This document shows positions 38,380-49,919 of a stretch of DNA of 64,000 bases, in pieces (the stretch's first letter is position 1; the number at the start of each line of letters is the position of its first letter). The notes under the pieces are model-generated. The model did not search any database and was not told where the DNA came from. It saw nothing but the letters and a program-made list of their open reading frames with translations. Position numbers and translations under genes: made by a program. Origin of the DNA: Marsupella aquatica (taxonomy: Eukaryota; Marchantiophyta). The stretch lies in contig OZ316897.1 of the NCBI GenBank assembly GCA_973895155.1, positions 20,212,001-20,276,000 on the forward strand. The letters run 5' to 3'.

Positions 38380-40315
38380 TGAACGTAAATAAAGATGAGG
38401 AAAAACCTTGCAGAATAAAGGATCCCATGCTAATTCTTGTTCCTCTTTGTCCCATTGGTTTGTTCGCACACTCACTTTCAGGTTAGTCATCAGTTAGAGT
38501 CACACTTAGAGTCACACTGTCTAGAGGCTTCACTCTAGATAGTAGGCCCTACGAGTAGCTTTTGTCTGAGCTTTATTGGGTTGATTAATGCCATGTTAGG
38601 AGGGCATTGTGAGCAAAAATAACTCCTCAAAAGTGGAGCTAAAGCACTTGTTTTTTTGGTATAGTGGCCCATGTTGCCCTCTTCCCAATATCTTACTACA
38701 CATACATATTAAACATTAACCTACATGACTTCTGGAGCCCTCTCTCCAACTCTCGTGATTTTTCTCTTTGTAATTGATCACCGGTTGGTATCCAATAGAA
38801 TCAGAGCCAACTCGCATGTGAGCAGCCCAAGGTTTTCTGGCCCTCAACTTCACACTGGCATGAACACAGTCATGTCCTTGGCCAATAGGTCTATATCATT
38901 TGGCAATTTCACGTCCTGTACTACTAATAATTATACTATGGGTCTTGGATGACTTTTTGAGCTCTTGATGCATATATGGATGTACTCACAGCAAAGGAAC
39001 TTATGATCGCAAGGGTATGTAAGTAGAGAGGGCTATTCACAGAGTTTTCCATCTTCAGAATTTGGATCCCATCTCTAGACTGATGAGGTTGTACTCTAGT
39101 GGATTGGAGGAATATCTAACCTCATATCTAGTACTTTGATTCAATGTGAGAACTGGTCAAAGCTTGAGAAGATGGTATGGTGCTTTGGGTTGTTTTTACC
39201 ACACTCTATTCATTGAAAGTGTATTAAATTTTACTTTTATTCATTTTTAGTCCCCTAAATGTTTACTGTTTGGTCTCTAAATATACACTTTTTAACACTA
39301 AAATGTACACTATAGTACAAACCTCTTAAATTGTCAATTGTGAACTTGAGGAGGCAAAAAGGATCTTTACTAGAAGGAGTCTAGTCCTAGTCCATTTAAA
39401 GAGGATGAACAGGGTGGTATGTCTAATGGCCTGACCTTTGTTGCTTGCCCAATGTACACTTGAAATTGCCCAAATGTTCATTAAATAGTAATAGGGGGCA
39501 CCTGTGACTTTTTACCTCTTTCACCGACACTAACTAGACGGCCATTTATTGTTCAAACCATAAATCTTAAAAATGAATCTTAATAAATGCAAACTTTTCC
39601 TGATGTGTGTCTACTTGCCTAAATATCAAACAACACTGTGTCACAAGGAACCAGATACAACCCAACAATTGACAATGGCACATGATTCACTCAGTCTAGG
39701 CTACATTCACGGTTGAGATTCAACCTAGTATATTGACCATTGATAGTCTGTGAAACTCAAGCTGCTCTATAACAAGTCCTCGTCTCTCAGTCTCAGTCTT
39801 CAACTACAGTAGGTCCTGAAATATGAGCACTGACAATGAAGTGCTCTCACAAGGGTATGTACCCCCTCTCCAGTAGTCTGACCTCAACAGCCCTTTAATC
39901 GTAGTCAACTTGTGCTCTAGTTAACCTAACAATATGCTAAAGTTATTTACTAACAATGTGGGCATCCTTTTTATAAAACACTTAAAGGAGCTAAGTTATG
40001 AGACCTCAATGCCTGGTCTTTTTCTTCTATATCTTAGATGCAATTGTATCCTTTTAAAATTGTGGAAACAGGCCAAATTTCACTTTACTGGCAAAACCAT
40101 TACCCATTGTAGTCACCTTCTCGTGGTCCTTTTTTTGCTGATGTGGTCATGTCTTCTTATAAAAAACTTAGTATGGCTTTACAAGACATCTTGAGCAATT
40201 GAGACTTTCTTTCACCAAAGTAGACAGCCACTTCTTCTTCTAGAGATAGACTCTACACCAAAAATATTTTGAAACGAAACTTGAGGGTTTCATTTCCACA
40301 AAAATGACACATAAT
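38380..40315. other. Repeat-rich intergenic DNA, possible Copia relic
   Basis: At about 38783 ttggtatccaatagaatcag resembles an interrupted tRNA-Met primer-binding site of Copia elements, but no LTR pair or gag-pol frame was found. Otherwise nothing recognised. Confidence 0.25.
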
Positions 40316-40596
40316 TACTTGCAACAAAGGATTATAAGGCATTAATTACCAGCAGGAATAAGGCAGGGCCAATCGCCCCTACCATATATGATGTGACAGC
40401 CAGCCAATACAGAGCAAAGGCAGGGCCTACTTGCAACAAAGGATTATAAGGCATTAATTACCAGCAGGAATAAGGCAGGGCCAATCGCCCCTACCATATA
40501 TGATGTGACAGCCAGCCAATGCAGAGCAAAGGCAGGGCCAATCGCCCCTACGCCCCTACCATAATGTGACAGCCAGCCAATGCAGAGCAAACCTCA
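40316..40596. repeat. 112-bp tandem repeat, two and a half copies
   Basis: tacttgcaacaaaggattat recurs at 40316 and 40428 with near-identical 112-bp units; a third partial unit (ggcagggccaatcgccccta) starts near 40530. Confidence 0.9.
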
Positions 40597-40714
40597 GGTT
40601 AATTACCTTAGACAGTTAAGGTGACCCCATATGGAAAACGGGGTCAACATAGGATTAAAATACTTTGGGGAACAGGTTCATAATTGTATCTGAAGGGGCT
40701 CAACAGTTTTTGTA

Positions 40715-40846
40715 AAGCCAACAATCAAGCCAGTATTTACTTGGGGTCACTATTGGCCATGTAGTATCAGTAGACACGTAAAGCCAAGAATCAAGCCAGT
40801 ATTTACTTGGGGTCACTATTTGCCATGTAGTATAAGTACTAGACAC
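40715..40846. repeat. 65-bp tandem duplication
   Basis: gtaaagccaa(c/g)aatcaagcc starts at 40715 and 40780; a weaker third copy follows near 40855. Confidence 0.8.
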
Positions 40847-41952
40847 CATACCTTGAATGGCCTAGTATTTATTTGGGCTCACTATATGCCACACCACACC
40901 TTGAATGGCCAAAAGGTGGGCCCACACAAGTAAAGGATGGCTTTACAAGAATTCCCATATTTGAAAACTCTAAGAGAAGCAATGGGGCCCAACTTGAGAC
41001 TTGTAAAGCCACCCTTTGCTCTGTCTGCGCTACATCGGTTTTACCGATCGCTCGTTGCCCTTGATTCTCGCAAGAATCAATGACTTTCCGCATCCACGAG
41101 ACATTCACTACCAATCATTCGATACTCGTCTTTGGAGAGGGGAAGATTCAAACGAATGTTCGGAGAATCAAGGCTCACAGATTTTTGCGTAGTAAACAAC
41201 TGAAAACACTGACTGGACTAAGAAAACGCTCATTGAAGCCAGGCAAGTGTGAAAGGCCGAGATTATCGCCATCGCTTGTACTTCTGCAGAGCTAAATGTT
41301 AGCGCTAAGGAGAACTATCCAACGCTGGCAACTTCGTCAACTTCCAAGCGTTGCATCATGAATCGTCGTTCTAATTTCTGAACTTCGTACAGTGGGATTG
41401 TATTCCCAATTATTTGAATGGACTTGGATGCGTTTTACTTGGGACGCGCGCAACATGTCGTTCAATATTGCTCGTACATTCTTTTCTGTGCCTGGGTTAA
41501 ACAGCTGGTCAAGCTCACGACGTGCTCAAGACGTGAAATCAGTTACAAACCACCACAATGTACGAGAGTTGACACGTGAATCCAGGCAGGATACCATGCA
41601 AGTGCTCCTTCGAATCAGCGGAATCTTCCAGAATTCAGAATGCTAGGTCCGAGATTGTCATTGCGTCTAGAACTGATTGCTTTATTACTCATATGTGGCA
41701 TCTAATTAATCAACAGGATGGCGGGCGGCGATCCAGACACCACAGCTCATCAGTTCAGTTCCTGACGCTATATATTTCTACAAGTCTCCATATAACCTAG
41801 TCTACCACCTTAGTATACAGAAATCCAAGGCCCTTGACTTGAAACATGGATTTCGCTTCAAGCCCCTTGAAAAATTCTAAACAAAAAATATAGAACTCAC
41901 CAGACTTTCACAGGTCATTAGGAAGTCCAAATCTATAGCATAGATGCAGCTG

Positions 41953-42092
41953 TGTTCATGACGTTAGAGTAACTTCGACTTTGGATTGTTCATGACGTTA
42001 TAGTACCTTCGACTTTGGATCTCAATTCCATAACCTGTTCTCCATGACGTTAAAGTAACTTCGACTTTGGATCTCAATTCCATAACCAGTGT
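41953..42092. repeat. Arm-specific tandem repeats in the desaturase 3' flank
   Basis: catgacgtta(g/t/a)agta(a/c)cttcgactttgg occurs three times (about 41957, 41990 and 42043) in arm A. The matching part of arm B (about 53200-53240) lacks the expansion. Confidence 0.8.
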
Positions 42093-42219
42093 TCACAGTC
42101 ACTTTGGCTACTACCAGCATCTGGTAAATCATAGATCCATCGCACTGAAGCACGGTGACATTCACTCAATATTTGCAGTCAGCACAAATTGACTTTTGCA
42201 ACTTACAGCGACTGAGTGT

Positions 42220-43101
42220 CTAGCTAGTTTTGATGGCCTCAGCTTTGGGCTGGGTTTTATAAGAAGAGACAATCTCTTCCTTGGGCTCGCGCAAGTCCCA
42301 GACCAGCCCCGCAGCCTCCATCATTTTCAGCACATAGTACGTGATATCGATTTCCCACCACATGAAACCCTGCCGAGTGCTGTGCATGTTGTGGTGGTGG
42401 TTATTGTGCCACCCCTCGCCCAGGGTGATGAGAGCCAAAATCATGCTATTTTTGCTATCGTCCTCGGTGTTGTAGCGGCGCGTGCCAATCACATGAGCCA
42501 GCGAATTGATACAGAAGGTCCCGTGCCACAAGAGCACGGTGCTCAGGACGAACCCAATCAAAAATCCCTGCCATCCCAGTAAAGCCTGGACCGCCGCGCC
42601 TAAGACCACCGGAGGGAGAAGCCAGTACTGATCTAGAAAACGCAGCTCTGGGAATTTGGCCAAGTCCTGCACTCGGTTGTACTCGGTGTCGGAGATATGA
42701 TAGTAGATCCACCACAGGTGAGAATACCAGAAGCCATACAACCTCGGGGAATGCGCATCACCCGCCTTGTCCGCGAACTTGTGATGGTTGCGATGGTGCG
42801 CTGCCCACCACAGCACGCCGCGCTGCGAGCTCGTTTCCGCCAAGAAGGCCAACAGAAACTGTCCCACCCGGCTCGTCTTGAATGTGCGATGGGAGAAGTA
42901 TCGGTGATAGCCTCCCGTCACCCCGAACATCCGCACGCCATACAACGCGAAGCAGCATACCCAGGCTTGCCAGGTGACATCGGCCCACAATATTGCGGCA
43001 AAGGCCGCAAGATGCATAAAGGAAAACAGTAAAAAGTGCGACCACACGAAGCCTTCCGTGCGCTTTTCGGCGCTCGGCGCCGCTGTGTCCACGAACGTCA
43101 T
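42220..43101 (-). CDS. Bacterial-type delta-9 acyl desaturase, intronless
   Basis: 293 aa from ATG 43101 (MTFVDTAAPS); earlier in-frame GTG codons are not taken as starts. Membrane fatty-acyl desaturase family: di-iron oxygenase inserting a cis double bond into acyl-CoA or acyl-lipid chains. Seen: three histidine boxes HRYFSH, HRNHH and HNNHH, four hydrophobic segments (for example about 20-45 and 170-205), NSLAHVIG and WWEIDITYYVLK. No transit peptide or cytochrome b5 domain is evident. The signature words (LWWAAHHRNHH, LAKFPELRFLDQYWLLPP, LLWHGTFCINSLAH) resemble bacterial acyl-CoA desaturases more than plant ADS/FAB2 proteins as I know them, and the gene has no introns while Miro and CtpA have 12-14 exons; transfer from bacteria is an inference. 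Intact. Confidence 0.93.
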   Translation of the reverse strand: MTFVDTAAPSAEKRTEGFVWSHFLLFSFMHLAAFAAILWADVTWQAWVCCFALYGVRMFGVTGGYHRYFSHRTFKTSRVGQFLLAFLAETSSQRGVLWWAAHHRNHHKFADKAGDAHSPRLYGFWYSHLWWIYYHISDTEYNRVQDLAKFPELRFLDQYWLLPPVVLGAAVQALLGWQGFLIGFVLSTVLLWHGTFCINSLAHVIGTRRYNTEDDSKNSMILALITLGEGWHNNHHHNMHSTRQGFMWWEIDITYYVLKMMEAAGLVWDLREPKEEIVSSYKTQPKAEAIKTS

Positions 43102-43110
43102 TGCCACCCC

Positions 43111-43164
43111 TTTGCTCACTCTAATTTGCTCACTCTAATTTGCTCACTCTAATTTGCTCACTCT
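43111..43164. repeat. 14-bp tandem repeat in desaturase 5' flank
   Basis: tttgctcactctaa starts at 43111, 43125, 43139 and 43153, ten bases upstream of the desaturase ATG. It probably lies in the 5' UTR or core promoter. Not present in arm B. Confidence 0.9.
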
Positions 43165-43293
43165 ACTCTACTGCTCAACTCGCTTTCTGCTCAGCTCAGC
43201 TCAGCTCAGCTCTTCCGAGCTGCATCACCGACCGGGCAAACCAGCTCGAGATCGAAACTACAAAGTACTGAAGCTGTCGACGGGTCTTAAATC

Positions 43294-43569
43294 ATGGCCG
43301 CGGCTAATTTGCGAGAAGGCTCGGATCTTCCGAAGCTCGCGAAATTTCGAAATATCCTCCGCACGCCAAGTGATTCGTTCCAAGAAGTGAATATATCTGG
43401 GGAGGGGTTGGGTACAGACGGAGACGACGATCTGGGTACGGGATTCTTCTCTTTGAATCAATGCGAGTACAAGTCAGTAGAATCCAAGAACTGGTGCGTC
43501 GAATTCATCGACGTGAAAGGGGCATGCCTTGATCGTAACGCAGATATTGTGTCACTGACGCGTTCATAG
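43294..43569 (+). CDS. Small ORF divergent from the desaturase, uncharacterised
   Basis: 91 aa from ATG 43294 (MAAANLREGSDLPKLAKF), 190 bp from the divergent desaturase start. Parts recur in the other arm: NILRTPSDS matches a frame reading NIVRTPSDS there, and VEFIDVKG matches VEFIDMKG, but indels shift the frame in arm B. This could be the first exon of a real gene caught in the duplication. No family recognised. Confidence 0.3.
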   Translation: MAAANLREGSDLPKLAKFRNILRTPSDSFQEVNISGEGLGTDGDDDLGTGFFSLNQCEYKSVESKNWCVEFIDVKGACLDRNADIVSLTRS

Positions 43570-46489
43570 GTTTTGATAGTCCGAAATTTGCCCCGTGTCC
43601 AGACACAAATACGGAATAATTTGACGACATACTCGATGCTGAAATGCACCTTTTGCTCGGTGCCCTTCCTTTGCATGCGCTATGATTATACGCTTTACAT
43701 TGCACTTTCTTCGTCTGGAACTTGTTTCATTATTTTATCTTGTAGCAAGTTGACAGGACACTTAGTTTAGGTAATGATATGCTAAAAAGAAACTATTCTC
43801 AAAGGAACAATACATTTTTCCATTACAGTCGATGTATTCATGGTAAGTGACAAAATCAGGGCGAGCTCTGTCATTGGCCAATTTAATTTGGCTGCCACCA
43901 ACTGACGATTCTTGTTACGCTAATAGTAAGGTTCCAGATACCATAAGGGGGTGCAGGGTTGAAGTTACTGTAGAAGATTCATTTTTGAATCTCCAATTGC
44001 ATAGCAAGCAGCTGGATACCCAGAAGGAACAACACTTATATAAAAGAACATCCAACCAGAAGGAACAACACTTAGTGATATATATAAAAGAACATCCAAT
44101 GTATGGAAATCTATTCAATGGGTGGACGCTTGCCACATAGCACAGTACACCTGTATGCTGTTTGGTGTGCAAATAAGGTCACAGAAGGTAGATGTTCAGT
44201 TCTGAATCTTCAGTTGCACAACAATGTTTTTACTGAGGAGGTTTGTGTGCCCCTATGCTGTCAACGAACTGAGAGACAAATGAAAAATGGGGGAAAAAGA
44301 AAGTTCCAAAAACAATTCAAAGGGGCTGCAGGAACACAGGATAAAAACTAGATAAGAACTCATAAGGGGTTTATGTCCAATGAATGTCACATGATGAAAA
44401 CTATTACAAAGAACGATTTCATGAGACAAATCAATACTTAAATAATAACAATTGGAAAATGTTTGGCAGGTCAGAAAGCTGCTCTATAAAGGGAAGTCAG
44501 AATGGTGGGCGATAGTTTGGGCACTGGGAATCAACTTTGGTCTACATTAATTCATGAAGTTGGTTTTTGAGAGACCCATTTCCTAGCCGACGACCTATAT
44601 TGATGAAAGCCCAAGTTTATTTTGAGCTATCTTCTGGAGCATAAGCTAGGCAAGCGGATTCTGAAGAAATACAGTGTAGTATATATCCTACCCATTCTAT
44701 ATGCCCAAGCTTTATTTCCCCTGAAAATCCAACTTAGTCGACTTAATTTAAAAGAGAGAATAGAATACCAGGTCCATGATCAAAGAGAGTTGACTATGTC
44801 ATATGCCCTCCCCTCATCTCTTGGATAGTTTCTTCCCTTCGAGACTACTTCTTGTGGGTAGATTTTTCAATCCGTGCTGTATTTTTCTTGATATTAGCAA
44901 GTATAGAAGGCCAGCTATAACACTTCCCTATATAAACTTACTAGAAAAACTAGATATCATTATACATGCAGTGTCTTACCTGTGTATATTAAACTGGACC
45001 CACCGCGGGTGAAATTTGATGTACACACGTAAGACACATCACAGACAAATAGAAGGACAAAGAAAGAACGGGTCAGAAAGAAACAATTTCAGAGGGAGTA
45101 TTAATATGTGATAAACAAAGTTGGCACATTGACTAGGAAGACTAAAAGTCATGGTCTAACATTTGCGTTTTGCACAATAAATAAATTCTTATTAAATTTT
45201 AGGTCTGACTAGACTTTCTGGGGTCCTACTGAAACCTGGGGTCCTACTGAAACCTAAAAATTATTTGTCATGTAAATTTTAAGAATATAAAGTATTTTGT
45301 CATGTAAATTTTAATAAGTATCCTGACTTTTCAGTGAATACATTGCTTTCAGAATGAAAATGCAAGCTGGAGAATAATATTCTCACGTTACAAAGGCAAG
45401 AATACTGCAAAGCATGTTCAAGATAAGATGTTCATTGTGGAACATAATTTATTTTTTTGTCTTGTAGTGATGTGTAAATGACTATTGCATATGATTGAGT
45501 GGATTGATAGGATTAAGTGGGAAAAATAGAACACATGCCAAATAAAAGTACATGAAGAGTACAAGTGCACAAGTCTTGAAGTACAATGCACATAAAGTAC
45601 GCATTCTCACTTGCTTAAATGACACTCAAATCAGTCAAAAATTGTGCACATAAAGTACAGAAGATACTCCCTTGCCTTAGTAATCACAATAAAAACTATA
45701 AGCCAAATTAAAGTTTGAGGAGGACTTAAAGCAGGAGGAGTCCACACCTCAAAGTGCCAATTTTCTCTCTCATGCACTAGAATTGATACAAAGTCCATAA
45801 AATCTGTTAAGGGGGGTGAATGCATTATATTAAAAACTAAATGTACGGGAGAATGAGAGCTCTAGTATAGGAATATAATAACACTTAGAGGGGTCTCAGG
45901 GATTACAGTTTGCCTAAACCCCAACACTCCACCCTCCCCTCTCAGGTATTTTCTACCCCTCCTGACCACCCCTTGGGGCCCTTGTGGGGTATGTACTTGA
46001 ATCTATGCAGAGAGACCTTCTTCACATCAAATACTATAGTACATTGTTGTGCCAAAAAATGCAGTGGTCGTCATTCAAATTTGGCGTAGTGTTTTGCGTG
46101 AAAAAATGAAAACCTGAAAAAGTAAGTGGAAGGAATAAATCAAAAGTGAATTATATTAGACAATGTGCATTGTTTTCCAAGCAAGAAGAAAGGTGGGAAA
46201 CAATCAATCATGACCCCTCATCCAAATACTGTTTATTTTAACCATCTAAAATAAATGTCTGCCCAAGCTGCCCGCTAGCCTTCCCTCACTATCTTGCCTT
46301 TACAATATGTGCCATGCAGGGGTTATTGAAGACAACCACAACAACTGTATGGTCGGGATCACACAAAGCATGTCTCAATAATACATTGCAAAGCTTGTAT
46401 GTTTTTGCATCGCCTTGATATAGTTGCCTGACATCATTTTTAAAGAATTACATAAATATCTCTTCTTAATATCTTTACCTTGCTCCTAG
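43570..46489. other. Intergenic AT-rich DNA
   Basis: Contains a 36-bp direct duplication (cagaaggaacaacactta at 44021 and 44057). No supported gene. Confidence 0.5.
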
Positions 46490-46860
46490 AAATCATTTTC
46501 ACCTGGCTTGATATCTTTTCTTCACCTTGACACCTTCTCTTGCCTTGACATCTTATCTTTTTCCTCACCTTTATATTTTTATCTCATCATGACATCTTTT
46601 GCTCACCCTTAGTTGACATATTTTCTCTCATGGACATCTTTTCCTCATCTTGACATCTTTTTCTCACCTTGACTTCTTTTTCTCACCTTGACATCTTTTT
46701 CTCACCTTGACATCTTTTCTCTCATCTATCTCTTTTTTCTCATCTATCTCTTTTTTCTCATCTATCTCTCATCTTCTCTCTCATCTTCCTCATCTTCTCT
46801 CTCATCTATCTTTTACTCCCGCTTTTCCTCACCTCAACATCTTTTATGAAAGTCAACTCA
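46490..46860. repeat. Pyrimidine-rich imperfect tandem repeats
   Basis: Repeated ctcaccttgacatctttt, then tctcatctatctctttttt and ctcatcttc words on the plus strand, strongly C+T biased for about 370 bp. Non-coding. Confidence 0.85.
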
Positions 46861-49454
46861 ATGCATCGGGCTAGAATTTACATATTTACACCTTTACATC
46901 TGAAAGTTCAAAGACGTCTGAGGTCCCAACACTTCACTTGATTTCATTTAGCTAGTCTTTCTAATGGATTTGCGTGGTTTATAACTTGGAGAGATGAAAA
47001 ACAGCACCAATGACATAACACACAGCCAAACTGGAGATGGGACCCAGCCTCTTGCCCATGGATGTCAGCCATCACCCTCCCTTGGATGGCTCCCTCTGTC
47101 CAGGCCTGGACTCCATTATTCTGACCTCACCCTCTGGAGATGCCTGGATGCATTTAATCTCCCTCAAAAATTGGAATAGTTTGCAAGGTCAAATCAACAG
47201 ACAAAAGAGTAGCAAGTTGGGCACGAGAATCTCTCTGTCAAGTAAGTTTAGGGGTGTAGGAGTCCCAAAATCCCGCCCAAAACATGTATTATGGAGGTGG
47301 TTGATTAGTATGACACCCATGTGACAATGAGATTGAATGGCCTCACCCTTGGCCTCACCAAGGACACTAACAACATCTCCGTATATAATAGTGAACAAAA
47401 GCTATAATTATTCAGGTCAATCATGCAGGCTAGAGCGAAGTGTCTAGACACTGACTCTGGGGACATAATTGAAGTTGGGTGAGAGTGGAAAACAGGTAGA
47501 GTGAGTCTCAGTCCAAAAATTGCTCAGGGGCTTGAATATACTCACCTCTAATGCTGTCAAAGAAGGGGGCTAGTTGAGAAAATTTGAATATTTATAGCAG
47601 GTGTCACTGGGACTTTTCTTACAACCATTGGGCTAAAATAGACATTGCACATCCCTACCACTGGACAGCGGTAATTGGCACATATTTGGCAGAGTTTGGT
47701 AGTACATTCCTGTATTAAAACCTGTTTTGAAACCATAAATAGATGTTGATATGGGCAGTCTCTGATTGGGCTGGAAACCCAACTGCCAAGTCAAACGATG
47801 CCATTGTTTGGAGGTTTTATTACTAGTGAAAAGGTGACAGTGCGCAGAGTGAATTCCAAAGTCACGTCAAACCAAGTGAGCAAAACAAACGCAAGGAGCT
47901 GCAAGGGACGATCAGAAAACTGCCCCAGAGATGCAACCAACCCAAGAAAGAACCTCTATTATGAATGGAGCACCTTGAGCCAAGTCAGCCTAGCCTTGCA
48001 AGTTTTGTCAATACTAGAACTCACCAAAATTAGCATGATATTCCAGAAATTGTGGAGGAGGCTGGCACGGTACAGGAGGGCAAGGCCTGGAAAGTAAAGT
48101 AACGAATAGAGAGGTTTCATTTGGACTTCTCCCTTTCGTAGTGCCCATGGTGGAATTGATCATTGGCATTTCCACCAATGGCACTTCTCACTCTCTGGTC
48201 ATAGTGGATCCCTTTCCAAAATTGTCATTTAAACCCAGTGTCACTCCTCATATTCTGGTAATACCAGTACAGATTTTTTTAATGGCAGAAATTGGCTAGA
48301 ATCCATTTCTTTGAAAAGGTTTTGCCATTTCTGGCAACAATTCACTAGGTTTTGTGTCTTCCATTACACCTAGCCAGACCCCTGAATCTGTAAAGATTTT
48401 TGTGAATTTTCTCTTTGTATTTTTGAGTGCATTAATTTCCCATATAGACTCTCTTCTTTTGAGGAGGGCATTATGTGAAGTATCATAAAAATAAAAAAGG
48501 TAAAACCCAAATTTAGTGTTACCAAATAAAATAACATAATAATTTGTATCAAAATCACAAAATTTATTTTTAATTGCCTTTGATCAATTGCAGGCCCTTT
48601 TGCTTGGATTTTCTATTCGGAGATTCAATTTTTCTTGTTTATTACCCAAAAATCACTCAAGGTTTTATGCACATTAATGTACTAATTACTGACATTATGA
48701 GAATAATGCCTTCAAAACTTGGGCTGCTGGCCCTCGTTTTTCAAGGCATTATATCTCATAATGCCCTCTAACCAGGACATTATCCTAAAATCTTGCTAAG
48801 AAATTAAGATGGGGAAAAGTAATTTCGTATTCCCGCACTCAAAGTGCAAGTTTGAGTGACAGTAAAGGTTTAAACTTTTAAACCACTGGTGTCCGCTGCA
48901 TGCTTCTCAGTCACCATGGGCCTCTAAGTTATTCTCCTGGAATCACGGAGCAGGGGAGCATCGTAGAAGTTAGTGCATTAGCCACTAATAAGTTAAGTTA
49001 CTATACTGAAATCATGGAGCAAGAGGAGCATCTTAGAGACAACAGGGCAGGGGAAGGTCAGGAGTCGATCCTAGAGGACAGGACGACAGGTAGAGACAAA
49101 GCGAGAAATTGAGAAATCTTGCACACTTCGTTTTATCTGGACATTGGTTCATGAACACATTTTATATATTATTGTCACTGGTGATTGAAAACGTGGACGC
49201 TGGTTGCACTATCTCCGTATATAGCGAGCGTATCTGTGTTTCCGTCCCACAATGAGATACAAGCGAACATCCCATCGGAAACGAGTAGTAGCAAAGAGTT
49301 CGCATATTCACAAAGTGCGAACTTAACCCTGAAGTCTCTCAAGAAAAGGATGTCAAGTATTCACTGCCTTCTTTGAGGTCTACGTTGGATACCAGGGGTC
49401 ACTCGTACATAACTTCGGGCCCGTCGTTGAATCAGATTGTTGGTGACGTAGGAT
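46861..49454. other. Intergenic DNA, no supported gene
   Basis: Frames up to 99 aa exist but show no domain. 48930-49050 contains a diverged repeat of gga(a/g)atca(c/t)ggagca(g/a)g(g/a)g. Confidence 0.45.
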
Positions 49455-49919
49455 ATGAATCACTTTAATTTGCAATACTTTGCGCCTATTTTAGACCCTT
49501 GTTTTGATATCGAACCTCCGAGGCCATCTAATCCTGCATTTACTGGGATCAAACACGCTTTTCCCAAATCCTCGTTGCTGCTACATGTAACTTTCGTGAA
49601 CGTGAGCAATGCTGTTGAAAAGTGGCTGCCGCTTCATAACCTCTGCTTCAAATCCCGTTTGTATATATGCTGCGAGAATCAGTGGTCAATCCCTTTTCTC
49701 TTGTTTCTAGAGCAGTTGCATTCAACTCTAATCCTTCCACCACCCTCAGAGAGCCTTACTTTGCAATCGCCCTGGAAACTGTCGGCACTGCATTCCCCAT
49801 GTACTTGCAGATGGCGAACAGGAAGGAATCAGGAAAGCAGGAGCACATGGTCTAATTGCAAGCGCGAGCTTCCTTGCCTCAAACCCTTCTGGACACTACA
49901 GCTCACTCACCTCAGCTAG
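49455..49919 (+). other. Coding-like stretch of unknown nature
   Basis: The 154-aa frame (FDIEPPRPSNPAFTGIKHAF) and an overlapping frame 49667-49855 (VSRAVAFNSNPSTTLREPYF, then AIALETVGTAFPMYLQMAN) both read like protein. They could be parts of one decayed gene joined by a frameshift near 49680. No family recognised, and no splice pattern was established. Confidence 0.25.

Larger units (their letters stand above)
41020..43530 (-). repeat. Inverted duplication, left arm (A)
   Basis: Matches the reverse complement of 51820-54040 across a desaturase gene, about 1.2 kb of its 3' flank, its 5' flank and part of the neighbouring small ORF. Shared landmarks: ctagcattctgaattctgga in the 3' flank, and gtcgaattcatcga beyond the 5' end. 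The coding part is far better conserved than the flanks. Confidence 0.9.

Noticed and set aside
38700-39200. Full Copia retrotransposon
   Set aside because: Only a PBS-like word was seen; no LTR pair, protease, integrase or reverse transcriptase frame.
40316-40846. CRISPR-like spaced repeats
   Set aside because: The units are contiguous tandem duplications without unique spacers, in a eukaryotic context.
42196-43045. Histidine/valine-rich and arginine-rich ORFs around the desaturase (and their twins at 52258-53110)
   Set aside because: Other frames of the GC-rich desaturase coding sequence; the twins are likewise shadows.
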